A stretch of DNA of 64,000 nucleotides from Polyangium aurulentum (GCA_945875545.1 CAMCKZ010000005.1:1-64000); one strand, 5' to 3'. Positions 9,073 to 18,592 are shown, counted from the first letter of the stretch. A program made the numbers and translations. The notes: generated from the sequence alone by a model not told the origin.

Positions 9073-11730
9073 TCACGATTGGCGACCATCCAGGCGTTCC
9101 ACCGTGCCACGACTGCCGTCGATACGAATGCGCTCGCCGTCGCGAATGCGCACCGTGGCACCCTCGACATTCACCACCGCTGGCACGCCGAGCTCGCGGG
9201 CCACAATCGCCGCATGCGAAAGGGAGCCTCCAAGCTCGGTTACGACGCCGACCGCATCGAGAAAAAGTGGCGTCCATGCGGTGTCTGTCGTGGGTGTTAC
9301 GAGAATATCGCCGGGCTCCAGTCGGTCGATCGAGGCCGCCGAAAGCACAATGCGCGCTGTGCCCTCCACGACGCCAGCACTCGCGGGAATACCCTGGAGA
9401 GAGCTTGATTCGCGGGGAACCACGACGGGGGGCGGCGGCGACCCGACGAAGGTTGTCGGAGGCGCGGGGCGACGGTTGTCGCGAATCCACTCGACCCGCC
9501 GTGCGCGAACGAGGGACACGACATCGCTGCGTCCCCGATCAAGCGACTCCACGAGCTCGTTGGCGGTGAGCAGAAACACCGGTGCGACCGCGGCATATCC
9601 GTGTAGTTTACGCATATCGTTTTCGAGGTCCGGATGCCTGCGACGCAGGCGCGCATCGGCGACCAGCGCTGCTTCACGAATTCGGCCCAAAACGCGGGTA
9701 ACCCAGACGCGCATCACCTCGCGGTGGCGAGCGGCTCTCTTCGCGCGGCCGACGAGAACGCGAACGGCGAGGAGGGTCGCGGGGCCCACCGCCGATCGCA
9801 CCTTGGCCTCCGCCTGATCGGCGCGGGTTTTCACCGCGAGTTTTCGGCTCGCCAGGAACGGAAGTTCGACGTCGAGATCTTGCCGCAGCGTGACCCGCAG
9901 CATGGCGAACAGCGACGAAGGATCTTCGGTCCAACGCGGTTCGCAGAGCTCCGCTTCACGAATCGCGCGGTGACCAAATCGGGCCAAAAAATCGGTGAGT
10001 GCGGCGCGAACACTGGGCTCGTGCACGTGCTCGGGGGCAGTGATTTCGCTGCGCAATATCGCGTCGCGGATGTGCGGGGTGGCCGCCACGAGTTCCGCCA
10101 GCTGCAGCAGCGCGAGGGAGGGCTGCACCGAGGGCAGGTCCTGAATTCCCGTGGTGAGTGCCTGCGCGAGACCATCGCCTTCGACGGGAAACGTGCGTTC
10201 CAAAAGCAAGCGCAACGCCAAATACGCGCCGAGGGCACTGGCGGCGCACGTGAGCATCGCCGTTCCCGTGCGATCAAGAAGTCCTTGCAGCTCGCGAAAA
10301 CTTTTTCCGAGGCTCGAGTCCGGAAGAATCGCAAGTTCGAGGGCCGAGAATCGCTCTGAAAACCGCTCGGCCTCGCGCACGTAAGCGTCAACTGCGGAGT
10401 CGAGTCCAAGCTGGGTTTCGAGGAGCCGCGCACCCATGAAGGGAAGCCGCGCGAGCTGCCCCAGCGTCGGCTTTTCGCGCCGCTCCGACGCGAGTTCGTC
10501 CGTGCCCGCGCCGCCGCCAAGTTCAATGAGAAGGCGCGGGTTTAGCCACGGCAATTGGCTGGCAATTTCCATGAATTGCGAAAGGTTTAGGTAGAATCGC
10601 CCGTGCACGTTGCCGACCATCGGCGCCTCTTTTTTTACCGGGCACCCGAGCGCCTCAAACGCCGCGCGAAATCCTTTGTCAGCGAAACCGCCCGCGACGC
10701 TCCAAGTGAGCGGCGTGGCGACCCCGGGCAAGGCCTCCGCCAAGTTGGCGCAGCTCCACACGGTGGCCGCGTCGCCGCCTCGCGGAAAGGCCCGCGACGT
10801 GATGGGCCTGGCCTGAAGCACGATGAGGGCTGCGCCGTGAAACGCAAACTCGACGTCCCAACGAACCATGCCGCCAAGGCGTTCGAGGCGCAGTGCGAGC
10901 TCGGCGAGGGCGCCAAGGTCGGCGCCTTCGAGCGACGGCTTTCGCCCCTCGGAAATGGTTGCAAGATGCACCGATAATCCGTCGGCCACGAGCGCCGGTG
11001 ACTTCTGCGCGATCTGGCTCTCGACGACCCGACCGCGGTCGTCCATGCGCCAGGAGTCCGCGGGCGCGCGCCCGTCAACCAAGGGAATTCCCAGGCCAAA
11101 CGTCGCGTTCACGAGGCGACCGGCGCCGCCAAGAGGATGCCGCGTAAACAAAACGCCCGACGCGCGCGCGGGCACAACGCGCTGCACGAGCACCGCCATC
11201 GCCGCTTCGCGAATGCCGCGATGGCCCAAGTAACGGACAGCCCTCGGCGTAGCGAGAGAGGCCCACACCTCACGGATCGCCTCCAAGAGTTCGGCCGCAC
11301 TTGACACGCCGATGCGCGACGCCGCCACCCCGGCCATCGACAGAGCATCGCCGTCTTCGACCGTAGCGCTGGAACGAACCGCGAGGGCCCGGGTTCCGTT
11401 TTCCGAAGCGGACAACCACAGCTGTTCGAGTTCCCCATCGAAGCCCGTGGGCAAGGCCATCGATTGCCACGCGGCGTGCGCCCGCCCCACGCGGTTGACG
11501 CCGCGCTGATCGTCGATGCGCAGGAGCTGTTCCAGGGTCAGTTCCGACGGCAAGTACCGGGCCGCGTCGGTGTACACTTCAGCCGGGCAAATCCACGACT
11601 CGGGCACGACAAAGCCCGCGCGCTGGAGGCGAAGCAGGGAGGCTGCTTTCCCCCCGAGGGAGCGAACTTCTTGACCGCGTCGAGTGGGGGCAGCGGCCAG
11701 CGAAAAGAGGTACCGAGGCTTCGCCGCCAT
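9073..11730 (-). CDS. PEP-synthase/rifampin-phosphotransferase-like enzyme
   Basis: 885 residues. Residues about 20-315 are the PPDK N-terminal ATP-grasp domain (LGGKAASL, AVRSSATVEDG, RWDVEFA, VLQARPI). The centre is a long helical region. The C-terminal 85 residues are the swivelling phosphohistidine domain, with the phospho-accepting His near 839 in GGSLSHAAIVAREL. The C-terminal PEP/pyruvate TIM barrel of true PEP synthase is absent, so length and order match rifampin phosphotransferases and related dikinases of unknown substrate. Calling it a resistance gene would be unsafe. It is 3 bases downstream of the OmpA-like gene and probably co-transcribed. Confidence 0.85.
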   Translation of the reverse strand: MAAKPRYLFSLAAAPTRRGQEVRSLGGKAASLLRLQRAGFVVPESWICPAEVYTDAARYLPSELTLEQLLRIDDQRGVNRVGRAHAAWQSMALPTGFDGELEQLWLSASENGTRALAVRSSATVEDGDALSMAGVAASRIGVSSAAELLEAIREVWASLATPRAVRYLGHRGIREAAMAVLVQRVVPARASGVLFTRHPLGGAGRLVNATFGLGIPLVDGRAPADSWRMDDRGRVVESQIAQKSPALVADGLSVHLATISEGRKPSLEGADLGALAELALRLERLGGMVRWDVEFAFHGAALIVLQARPITSRAFPRGGDAATVWSCANLAEALPGVATPLTWSVAGGFADKGFRAAFEALGCPVKKEAPMVGNVHGRFYLNLSQFMEIASQLPWLNPRLLIELGGGAGTDELASERREKPTLGQLARLPFMGARLLETQLGLDSAVDAYVREAERFSERFSALELAILPDSSLGKSFRELQGLLDRTGTAMLTCAASALGAYLALRLLLERTFPVEGDGLAQALTTGIQDLPSVQPSLALLQLAELVAATPHIRDAILRSEITAPEHVHEPSVRAALTDFLARFGHRAIREAELCEPRWTEDPSSLFAMLRVTLRQDLDVELPFLASRKLAVKTRADQAEAKVRSAVGPATLLAVRVLVGRAKRAARHREVMRVWVTRVLGRIREAALVADARLRRRHPDLENDMRKLHGYAAVAPVFLLTANELVESLDRGRSDVVSLVRARRVEWIRDNRRPAPPTTFVGSPPPPVVVPRESSSLQGIPASAGVVEGTARIVLSAASIDRLEPGDILVTPTTDTAWTPLFLDAVGVVTELGGSLSHAAIVARELGVPAVVNVEGATVRIRDGERIRIDGSRGTVERLDGRQS

Positions 11731-11733
11731 GGG

Positions 11734-13608
11734 TCAGTTGAACTCGAAGTCGCTGGACTTCTTCGTCGTCGGAATGGGCACCGGGGCCCGTGTCGGGGTG
11801 TCGGCAGGAGGCGGCGCGACCTCGGTAGCAGGCGACGCTTTTTGCGGAATACCTGGCACAGATGACGGCGCTACGTTGGCCTGTTCAAGTATATGAAATT
11901 CCACCCGTCGGTTGCGCGACCGACCGCCGTCGTCGCCGTTGGTGGCGATCGGACGCTCTTGGCCGAAGCCCTCGGCCTCGAGGCGCGCAGCGGCCACGCC
12001 ATGCTCCGTTAGCCAGCGTTCGACCGAGTGGGCCCGGGCGTCCGACAGCTTCTTATTCGTGTCGGCGCGGCCTCGGTTGTCGGTGTGCCCCTCGATCGAT
12101 ATTCGCGTGATTCGTGTATGGAGTTTCAATACCGCCGCCACCTCTTCCAAGATCGGAAACGAGACAGGAAGCAGGAAGGCCGACGCGGTCTTGAACTGCA
12201 CTTGTTGCAAAAACCGAATTTGCTTGCCTTCGAGGCGAATATAGCGGGGGCACCCGTTGTCGTCGGGACTGATGTTTTGAACGCCGGGTTCTTCAGGGCA
12301 TGCGTCGTCGTCGTCTTCGATGCCGTCGCCGTCGTAGTCGCTCTCGGGGCAGCCATCGAAGTCTTCGATGCCGTCTTTGTCTTCGGCCTGCGTCGGGCAC
12401 TTATCAAGCAGGTCCACGATGCCGTCGCCGTCTGTATCTTTGGCCTTCGGGCAGCCGTCGGTGCCGTCCGGTGGCTCGCCGTCTTCGGCCTCGAGAACGC
12501 ACGCATCGACGTCGTCGAAGATGCCGTCTTTGTCTGTGTCGATGCGGATACGGCGCTTCTTCGCCGCCTCATCATCGATTCGTCGGTGCTCAAGATCGGT
12601 GAGTTCGTCGCCGGGTGTTTCGCGGTAGCCAATGAGAGCAGTTGCACGAAAATCCGGGGCCCCGTAGCCGCCGAGAATCATGGTTCCAAGCGACGGACCG
12701 GCCCACCATTCGTTCTTTTCGCCGAAACGAAACCGGGCCTCGGCGAGCCACTCGACGGGCGAATTTCTTGGAGCGAAAAGCGTCTTGCCGACGATGGGAT
12801 CGTTGGCCTCGAGGCCTGTTTGACCAAAGATGCTGATGCCCCCGCGCATGTTCCACGCGGGAAACGGAACGAACGCGCCGACAGCCCAGCGCCACTCATT
12901 GCCGACGCCGATACCGTTGTTTTTGCGCGGGTCGTTGAGGCGCACCGGGGGCCGAATATTCACGCCGGTGTTGGCGACCAAGCTCACGTCGCCGACCCTG
13001 TATTCGCCCGCGACGAGGGCCGCTGCGGTCAGTTCGCCGTCGCCCCCAAAGCTGCTCCTGGTGCCGTTGCCCGTGGGCGCGAACACGCTCAATTGCGTCG
13101 CGATGGCGATCGTTTCGTCTTGGCTACGCCATGCGAGAGCGCGCGCATCGACCCGCAAATCGCCGGCCCACGCGCCGCTCGTCGTGACGAGGGACGACTG
13201 GCTGCTAAAAAAATCGTTGTCTTGCGGGTAGGCTGGGTTCTTGCCCGACTGATTGAGCGCAATCGGCAACGTGAGAGAAAACTGCCAGCGCTCCCACAGC
13301 TGCGCGCCGAAAGTTAGCGTGGTCGTAAACTGCTGCGAAATCACTGCCCGTTCCGATGCCCGCAGCGTCAAAGCGTCGCCGGTCAGCGAAGACGTTTTGA
13401 GGGGATTCATCGTCAAGCCCAGCGCCATCTGCGCGAAGAGATTGGGGGTCTTGCGAAACTTGGGCCTTACGAGGCCGACGCCGTCGTCGGGGCCGCCAGC
13501 GATGTCGAGCCGGTCCAAGTGGAACGTGCGAGACTGAGCCGACGCCGGCAGCGAACCAAGCAGGGCCGCGAGCGCAAAACCGGAAACAACATAACGTCGG
13601 GCGTACAT
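11734..13608 (-). CDS. OmpA-family outer-membrane protein with thrombospondin type-3 repeats
   Basis: 624 residues with a cleavable signal peptide (PASAQS). Residues about 30-340 look like an N-terminal beta-barrel. Residues about 359-455 carry calcium-binding type-3 repeats (DTDGDGI, DYDGDGI with DxCP pairs). Residues about 470-575 are an OmpA peptidoglycan-binding domain (IEGHTDNRGRADTN...LSDARAHSV). The protein would sit in the outer membrane and tether it to peptidoglycan. It is the first gene of a leftward run and is divergent from rpmH; the 187-bp gap would hold both promoters. Confidence 0.9.
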   Translation of the reverse strand: MYARRYVVSGFALAALLGSLPASAQSRTFHLDRLDIAGGPDDGVGLVRPKFRKTPNLFAQMALGLTMNPLKTSSLTGDALTLRASERAVISQQFTTTLTFGAQLWERWQFSLTLPIALNQSGKNPAYPQDNDFFSSQSSLVTTSGAWAGDLRVDARALAWRSQDETIAIATQLSVFAPTGNGTRSSFGGDGELTAAALVAGEYRVGDVSLVANTGVNIRPPVRLNDPRKNNGIGVGNEWRWAVGAFVPFPAWNMRGGISIFGQTGLEANDPIVGKTLFAPRNSPVEWLAEARFRFGEKNEWWAGPSLGTMILGGYGAPDFRATALIGYRETPGDELTDLEHRRIDDEAAKKRRIRIDTDKDGIFDDVDACVLEAEDGEPPDGTDGCPKAKDTDGDGIVDLLDKCPTQAEDKDGIEDFDGCPESDYDGDGIEDDDDACPEEPGVQNISPDDNGCPRYIRLEGKQIRFLQQVQFKTASAFLLPVSFPILEEVAAVLKLHTRITRISIEGHTDNRGRADTNKKLSDARAHSVERWLTEHGVAAARLEAEGFGQERPIATNGDDGGRSRNRRVEFHILEQANVAPSSVPGIPQKASPATEVAPPPADTPTRAPVPIPTTKKSSDFEFN

Positions 13609-13722
13609 GAGCCCGGGAGGTTAAAGCGAAGCGCGTCGAAAACACACCATTTCCGGCCCCGGTATCATTCTGTTTTTCATGGCCGGGCTCGCTATTTCAG
13701 CAACGGCTTCGAAACGGGGCAC

Positions 13723-13751
13723 TTGACAACGGGAACGCGGGTTGCTTAGAC
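13723..13751 (+). promoter_or_regulatory. Candidate sigma-70 promoter of rpmH
   Basis: TTGACA at 13723-13728 is a perfect -35 box. After 17 bases comes TTAGAC at 13746-13751, a weak -10. The site lies 45 bases before the rpmH start and points into the cluster. Confidence 0.5.
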
Positions 13752-13795
13752 CCACAGCCCCTTCTCTCTCTGCGCATTCTCGCGCTGGAATTGTC

Positions 13796-13945
13796 ATGAA
13801 GCGCACCTATCAGCCGCACAACATCCGCCGTCTTCGTACCCATGGTTTCCGAGCTCGCATGGAGTCGGCCGGTGGTCGCAAGGTTCTCCAGAACCGCCGT
13901 CGCAAGGGTCGTTGGCGACTAACGGTGTCGACCTACGAGAAGTGA
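13796..13945 (+). CDS. rpmH: Ribosomal protein bL34
   Basis: 49 residues, MKRTYQP start, RTHGFRARM and [13 protein letters not shown]: the canonical small basic L34 of the large ribosomal subunit, with a short extra C-terminal tail ([10 protein letters not shown]). First gene of the rpmH-rnpA-yidD-yidC-jag cluster. Its stop overlaps the GTG start of rnpA, giving translational coupling. Confidence 0.98.
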   Translation: MKRTYQPHNIRRLRTHGFRARMESAGGRKVLQNRRRKGRWRLTVSTYEK

Positions 13946-14328
13946 GCTTCGCTTCTTTTCCGAAATCGGCACGGCTTCGGCGTCGATCGGAATTTGATGC
14001 GCTTCGACATGCGACGGGCCGTTCAGGTTCGTCGCATTTCGTGTTTGTGGTGCGCCCCACGGGCGAGGCGGGCGAGGCGGGCGAGGTCGCAGCGGCGGCG
14101 CGCCTGGGAATTATCGTGTCAAAGCGCGTCGGTGGTGCCGTTGCGCGAAACCGCGTCAAGCGCCTTTGCCGCGAGTGTTTTCGCCAGTGGGCCGCGATGC
14201 GACAAGCCCGCGCCGACATTCTCGTCATCGCCAAGCCGGGCTCGCCGTCGCTGAATTTGGCGGCCACGAGGCGCCAGTTTCAAAGGCTCCTGCGCCTCCT
14301 CCAAGACCTGCCCGCGGCCAAACCGTGA
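13942..14328 (+). CDS. rnpA: Ribonuclease P protein component
   Basis: 128 residues from GTG 13942, chosen because it overlaps the rpmH stop as GTGA. An in-frame TTG 30 bases upstream would also be open. The RNase P protein signature is present: [14 protein letters not shown] at the start and [15 protein letters not shown] in the middle, the basic RNR helix that binds the catalytic RNA. Processes the 5' ends of tRNA precursors. Its stop overlaps the yidD start in the same GTGA way. Confidence 0.96.
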   Translation: MSFASFPKSARLRRRSEFDALRHATGRSGSSHFVFVVRPTGEAGEAGEVAAAARLGIIVSKRVGGAVARNRVKRLCRECFRQWAAMRQARADILVIAKPGSPSLNLAATRRQFQRLLRLLQDLPAAKP

Positions 14329-14546
14329 CGTTCGCCGCACAGTGCCTTTTCGCGGCGGTACGGGGCTACCAGCGCGTGTTGTCGCCGTTTCTTGGGGGCC
14401 ATTGCCGGTTCGAGCCAAGCTGTTCCCACTACGCCCTCGCGTGCATCAAACGGCACGGAGCGTGGCGCGGTTTCTGGCTCTCGCTCACGCGCATCATGCG
14501 TTGCCAACCGCTGTGCAAAGGCGGATACGATCCCCCGCCTTCGTGA
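14325..14546 (+). CDS. yidD: Membrane protein insertion efficiency factor YidD
   Basis: 73 residues from GTG 14325. It has the family pattern YQRVLSPFLGGHCRFEPSCSHYAL, then CIKRHGAWRGFWLSLTRI and RCQPLCKGGYDPPP. YidD is a small amphipathic membrane-associated protein that assists YidC-dependent insertion. The four Cys positions typical of the family are kept. The frame is open upstream, but that part overlaps rnpA and matches nothing. Confidence 0.95.
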   Translation: MTFAAQCLFAAVRGYQRVLSPFLGGHCRFEPSCSHYALACIKRHGAWRGFWLSLTRIMRCQPLCKGGYDPPPS

Positions 14547-14604
14547 CCGGGCGGCGCTTCTTTGTGGCGAGCGCCGAAGACCCTGCTAGCAGCGGTCATC
14601 CTTC

Positions 14605-16329
14605 ATGGAAAGTCCTGTCCTTCGCTGGTCCCTCATCGCTCTCGCGGTCATTCTCGCGGTCAAATTTGGCCCATCGGTTTTTGGCAGTGAGCACAAAGTT
14701 CAGCCGGTGCCCGCGGTGCACTACGTCGACGCGCCGGGCTTTGTGGGCGACCCCGTAGACACCCCGTCCGGCCAGCCCCCCGAGGGCGATATATGCAGTC
14801 TACAAGGGTTGGATTTCGTCGCGGATTTTTCTTCGCGAGGAGCGGCCATCACTCACTTTCGGCTCACGAGCGAAAAGTACGCACTGAGCCCCGCCGCCGA
14901 CCTTAGTTCCACGGTTTCCAATGAGCGCTGGCGCTCGCTTCGCACGCTTTTTCGCTCGGTTTCTCGCGCCAACGCGCCAGACGGTTCCGATCAACTGCCG
15001 TACGATCGTTTCAACTGGGCGCTCGCGGCACACGACGGCAAATCGTGCACGTTTACCCACGACGCCCCCTCGGCCTTGGTCACCAAGCGCATCACGGCAG
15101 GCACCCGGCCCTACGAGCTCAGCGTCGAGACCACGATCGAAAATCGCGCCGCCGAGGCACGCTCTCACCGCTTTTCGATTGGGGCCTATGCCTACCGAAA
15201 AAACGAAGACGTCAAAGGTAGCTTTGGCCGTGTTTCGCCTTTCCAAACCGACCTCACCGTTGCTTCGGGCGAAGAGGTCATTCGCAAGCCCAAGGGTGAT
15301 TTTCAGACGGGCTGGTTCGAAAAAGACGGCGTCGATCGTTACGTAGCGGTCACCAATTATTACTTCGCCCAAGCCATCGTTCCCGTCGCCGACGAGCTGC
15401 AGCCGCGGCCTCAGGGCGAACTCCTTGGTGAGCAGTGGTTCGCCCCCGGCCAAGACCCCGACGCCGACGACGCGGGCATGGTCTTCCACGCCAACCTCGA
15501 GTACGCCTCGCGCACGCTGAAACCCGGCGAAAAAGCTACCTATCGGCAAGATGCGTACTTCGGCCCGAAGGAGCGCGATCTGCTCGCCGCCGCCCTCGGC
15601 GGGCACGCGAGGCTGTCTGATTTGATCGACCTCGGAACGTTTTCCGGCGTCGCGAAGGTTCTCGTCGGTGCCCTCCGTTTTCTGGCCGAGCACGTCACGA
15701 GCGGTTCCTGGGGTTTGGCGGTCGTTTGCCTCACCTTCGCGCTGCGCATGCTCCTCTTGCCCCTTCTCATTCCGGGCATCCAGACCACCGTCGGAATGCG
15801 CAAGATCAAGCCTGAAATCGAGCTAATCAACGAGCGTTTCAAAGACGACCAAATGGCCAAAACCATGGCCACCCAAGAACTTTGGCGGAAGCACAAAATC
15901 AACCCCGCAAAAGGCTGCCTCCCGCAGCTGGCGGCGATGCCCGTGTGGTTCGCCATGTACACCACGCTGCAGACCGCAGTTGAGATGTACAATACACACT
16001 TTCTTTGGTTCCGCGATCTCTCCGCGCCGGACCCGTACTACGTGCTCCCGCTCTTGCTCGGCGGCTTCATGATTGTTCAGCAAAAGCTCGTGCCTGCGCA
16101 GGGAATGGACCCAATGCAGCAGCAAATGATGACGTGGCTTATGCCTCTCATTTTCACGACGATGATGCTTTTTCTTCCGGCGGCCCTCGGCCTCTACATG
16201 CTCACCAACAGCGTGCTCGGCATCGCCCAGCAGCTCGTCGTGGAGCGCATCGCCCAGAACCAGTCCGCACCTTCCATCGTCGTCTCCGAACCCACTCCGA
16301 CCGCGCCTCGAACCAACGCGCGCGCCTGA
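14605..16329 (+). CDS. yidC: Membrane protein insertase YidC
   Basis: 574 residues. An N-terminal membrane helix (about 7-25) is followed by the large periplasmic domain of Gram-negative YidC (about 60-345) and five hydrophobic segments (about 350-545). The conserved hydrophilic groove lies in GMRKIKPEIELINERFKDD, and LPLLIPGIQ contributes the first core helix. The long periplasmic domain supports a diderm host. The stop codon is inside the first unit of a 15-bp tandem repeat. Confidence 0.96.
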   Translation: MESPVLRWSLIALAVILAVKFGPSVFGSEHKVQPVPAVHYVDAPGFVGDPVDTPSGQPPEGDICSLQGLDFVADFSSRGAAITHFRLTSEKYALSPAADLSSTVSNERWRSLRTLFRSVSRANAPDGSDQLPYDRFNWALAAHDGKSCTFTHDAPSALVTKRITAGTRPYELSVETTIENRAAEARSHRFSIGAYAYRKNEDVKGSFGRVSPFQTDLTVASGEEVIRKPKGDFQTGWFEKDGVDRYVAVTNYYFAQAIVPVADELQPRPQGELLGEQWFAPGQDPDADDAGMVFHANLEYASRTLKPGEKATYRQDAYFGPKERDLLAAALGGHARLSDLIDLGTFSGVAKVLVGALRFLAEHVTSGSWGLAVVCLTFALRMLLLPLLIPGIQTTVGMRKIKPEIELINERFKDDQMAKTMATQELWRKHKINPAKGCLPQLAAMPVWFAMYTTLQTAVEMYNTHFLWFRDLSAPDPYYVLPLLLGGFMIVQQKLVPAQGMDPMQQQMMTWLMPLIFTTMMLFLPAALGLYMLTNSVLGIAQQLVVERIAQNQSAPSIVVSEPTPTAPRTNARA

Positions 16330-16428
16330 TTCTTCAGGGCCTGATTCTCCAGAGCCTGATTCCCCAAAGCCTGATTCCCCAGAGCCTGATTCTCCAGAGC
16401 CTGATTCCCCAAAGCCTGCTTTCCCAGA
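16324..16428 (+). repeat. Seven 15-bp tandem units duplicating the yidC stop codon
   Basis: Seven consecutive units of the form GCCTGATTCYCCARA fill almost the whole yidC-jag gap. The first unit contains the yidC stop (TGA at 16327-16329). Units 2-6 repeat GCCTGA in the same frame, while unit 7 reads GCCTGC and lacks the TGA. No strong hairpin is seen. Confidence 0.92.
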
Positions 16429-16438
16429 GGAATTCCAC

Positions 16439-16969
16439 GTGGAAACGAACCCAGAAAATAGCGCGGTCATTGATGCCGCCGATGAGCAAACGCAAAAAGC
16501 CCTCACCTTTGTGGGCAATATTCTCTCGGCCATGGGCGTGAATGCCCGCGTGGCCTTTGATGGTGTCGAGCAATCCGACAGCGGCCATACCGAGGTCAAA
16601 CTCGCGATCACCGGCGAAGACGCCAACGTCGTGATCGGCAAAAAGGGCCTCGTTCTCGACGCCCTTCAATACCTCGTATCGCGCGTCGCCAATCGCCCGG
16701 GCGCGCCCCGTCGATTCTTCAACCTCGACGCCGATGGCTTTCGCGCCAACCACGAGAGCCGCCTCGGCGACATGGCAAAAAAGCTCGCACTTCGCGTCGC
16801 GAAAGAAGGAAAAGTCGTCACCTTCGATCCGATGAGTGCGCGCGATCGCCGCGTCGTCCACCGTGCGCTTTCAGGCCTTGAAGGCGTGAAAACCGAGTCG
16901 TCGGGCGAAGAGCCCAATCGCCGCGTGCACATCATGCCGTCGGCGGCAACGACTCCTGCCGCTGTCTAA
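16439..16969 (+). CDS. jag: Jag/KhpB-type RNA-binding protein (KH and R3H domains)
   Basis: 176 residues from GTG 16439. The start is set by the tandem repeat ending at 16428, and the first residues are METNPENS. Residues about 15-50 resemble the short Jag-N helix, then a KH domain with the GxxG loop as VIGKKG, and an R3H domain with the arginine/histidine pair in DRRVVHRALSG. KhpB proteins bind RNA in the cytoplasm and are usually encoded next to yidC, as here. The C-terminal tail is Ala/Thr/Pro-rich. A terminator-like hairpin follows. Confidence 0.92.
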   Translation: METNPENSAVIDAADEQTQKALTFVGNILSAMGVNARVAFDGVEQSDSGHTEVKLAITGEDANVVIGKKGLVLDALQYLVSRVANRPGAPRRFFNLDADGFRANHESRLGDMAKKLALRVAKEGKVVTFDPMSARDRRVVHRALSGLEGVKTESSGEEPNRRVHIMPSAATTPAAV

Positions 16970-16973
16970 TTGC

Positions 16974-17004
16974 CCCGAGCCTTAGGCCTCGTGCCGAGGC
17001 TCGG
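16974..17004 (+). terminator. Terminator-like hairpin after jag
   Basis: CCGAGCCT pairs with AGGCTCGG across a 15-base loop that can itself fold (CCTCG/CGAGG). It is followed by CCCTTCTTG, only weakly T-rich. It sits five bases after the jag stop, so it may end the rpmH-jag transcript. Confidence 0.55.
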
Positions 17005-17086
17005 CCCTTCTTGAACAAGGGTGCATTGTGCAGCTATCGCCGTGCTTGCTCGTTCATGCACGGTGCGTTAGCAATGCGCCTCGTAA

Positions 17087-17160
17087 GCGTCACTAGCTCA
17101 GCTGGATAGAGCGTCGGCCTCCGGAGCCGAAGGTCGGTGGTTCGAATCCACCGTGACGCG
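17087..17160 (+). tRNA. tRNA-Arg (anticodon CCG)
   Basis: Acceptor arms GCGTCAC/GTGACGC. D arm GCTCAGCTGGATAGAGC. Anticodon stem TCGGC/GCCGA around loop CTCCGGA, anticodon CCG reading the Arg codon CGG. T arm with GGTTCGAATCC. 74 nt without an encoded CCA; discriminator G. Confidence 0.97.
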
Positions 17161-17187
17161 CGTTGGTTATTCGCCCCGTGGTGCTTC

Positions 17188-18540
17188 ATGCCTCCCTCTG
17201 CGTTACCCGCGATTTCCCCAGTTCCCGTCCTTGCCGCGTGGGGCCGAATCGCAAAGCCCGGGAGCGAATGGCTCGTCGACGACCTCGAGGGCGCGTCTCT
17301 CGGGGCCAATCTGTCGCGCGGCCTCGGGCGGTCCTACGGCGATTCGTCGTTGCCTGCATCTTGCACTGATCGCGTCGTGGCGACGCGCCGGGCCAATCGC
17401 ATTGTGTCCGTCGATGCAGGCACCGGTGTTTTGCGGGCCGAGGCCGGCCTGACCCTCGCTGAAATTAACCGGCTTTTCATTCCCCGGGGGCTGTTCACAC
17501 CGGTCACGCCGGGCACGAAATTCGTCACCCTCGGGGGCATGGTGGCGAGCGATGTGCACGGAAAAAACCACCACGTGGAGGGCTGCTTCGGTGCCCACGT
17601 GCGGGCCCTTAAAATGCGCCTCGCGGACGGTTCGCTCGTTGAAACTTCGCCATCAAGCGAGCCCGATCTTTTCTACGGAACGCTTGGCGGCATGGGGCTT
17701 CTTGGTCACGTGTTGGAAGTTGAGTTCACGCTCAAGCCCATCGCGTCACCGTGGATATGGATGGAGAGCCAACGCGTCACGGGGCTCGAAGAGTTTATGG
17801 AATCCCTCGGTCGGGCGGCGCCGGCGTGGCCCATGACGGTGGGCTGGATTGATTGCGTAAGCCTAGGAAAAAACCTGGGGCGCGGCATTCTGATCGCGGG
17901 CCGGTGGGCTGAAAAAGACGAGGCCCCGCCGGTTGCGCCGGACGCGCCGCGAGGGTGGGGTATGCCCATAGACTTTCCTAACGCAGCCCTAAACCATACG
18001 TCAGCTTTGCTCTTTAATACTGCGTATTACTGGAAACATTGGCAAAGGTCGCGCACGGCGCTCGTGTCTCCTGAGCCATTTTTTTATCCCCTTGATGCGG
18101 TCCACGACTGGAATCGCGTCTACGGCAGTCGTGGATTCACGCAGTACCAATGTGTCATTCCGCGGGCGTGCGGCGCGGTCGCTGTGCGCGAGTTCATGGA
18201 GCGCCTCACGCGTTTCGGAACCGCGTCTCCGCTGTGTGTCATCAAAGACTGCGGGCCCGAGGGAAAAGGCACGCTTTCCTTTCCGCTGGAGGGCACGAGC
18301 ATCGCCGTAGACATGCCCGTGTCCGCAGGAATTCAGCGCGTCGTCGACCAACTGAATGAGTTTGTGATCGCCACCGGCGGCCGCATCTACCTCACCAAAG
18401 ATGCCTTCACGCGCCCGGAGCATTTTCGCGCGATGGAGCCTCGCTTGCCGGCGTTCGAGGCCGCGCGCGAAAAGTACGACCCGTCGCGCCGGCTCCGCAG
18501 CGCCCAGTCGGTGCGTCTCTTTGGCGACCGGACGTCCTGA
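17188..18540 (+). CDS. DprE1-like FAD-dependent oxidase
   Basis: 450 residues from ATG 17188, 27 bases after the tRNA. The first half is a PCMH-type FAD-binding domain with GRSYGDSSL and LGGMVASDVHGKNHH, the hallmark of decaprenylphosphoryl-beta-D-ribose 2-epimerase subunit 1, and GTLGGMGLLGHV. The C-terminal part ends with FRAMEPRLPAF...KYDPSRRL..AQSVRL, typical of the same family. DprE1 oxidises the 2'-OH of a polyprenyl-phospho-ribose and DprE2 reduces the keto product; two DprE2-like reductases follow directly. The actual sugar substrate here is unknown. Codons at about 17968-18040 are unusually AT-rich. Confidence 0.88.
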   Translation: MPPSALPAISPVPVLAAWGRIAKPGSEWLVDDLEGASLGANLSRGLGRSYGDSSLPASCTDRVVATRRANRIVSVDAGTGVLRAEAGLTLAEINRLFIPRGLFTPVTPGTKFVTLGGMVASDVHGKNHHVEGCFGAHVRALKMRLADGSLVETSPSSEPDLFYGTLGGMGLLGHVLEVEFTLKPIASPWIWMESQRVTGLEEFMESLGRAAPAWPMTVGWIDCVSLGKNLGRGILIAGRWAEKDEAPPVAPDAPRGWGMPIDFPNAALNHTSALLFNTAYYWKHWQRSRTALVSPEPFFYPLDAVHDWNRVYGSRGFTQYQCVIPRACGAVAVREFMERLTRFGTASPLCVIKDCGPEGKGTLSFPLEGTSIAVDMPVSAGIQRVVDQLNEFVIATGGRIYLTKDAFTRPEHFRAMEPRLPAFEAAREKYDPSRRLRSAQSVRLFGDRTS

Positions 18541-18592
18541 ATCGCGGTCGAGCGTTTGCCAAAGTGGTGTAGTCGCCGGCTCGGAGACGAAT

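Noticed and set aside
9073-11730. Phosphoenolpyruvate synthase (ppsA)
   Set aside because: The C-terminal PEP/pyruvate barrel is missing and the swivelling His domain is at the end, so the general dikinase/RPH-like call was kept.
13796-16969. Chromosome origin directly at the rpmH-jag cluster
   Set aside because: No dnaA, dnaN or parAB genes and no clustered DnaA boxes were found within the cluster itself.
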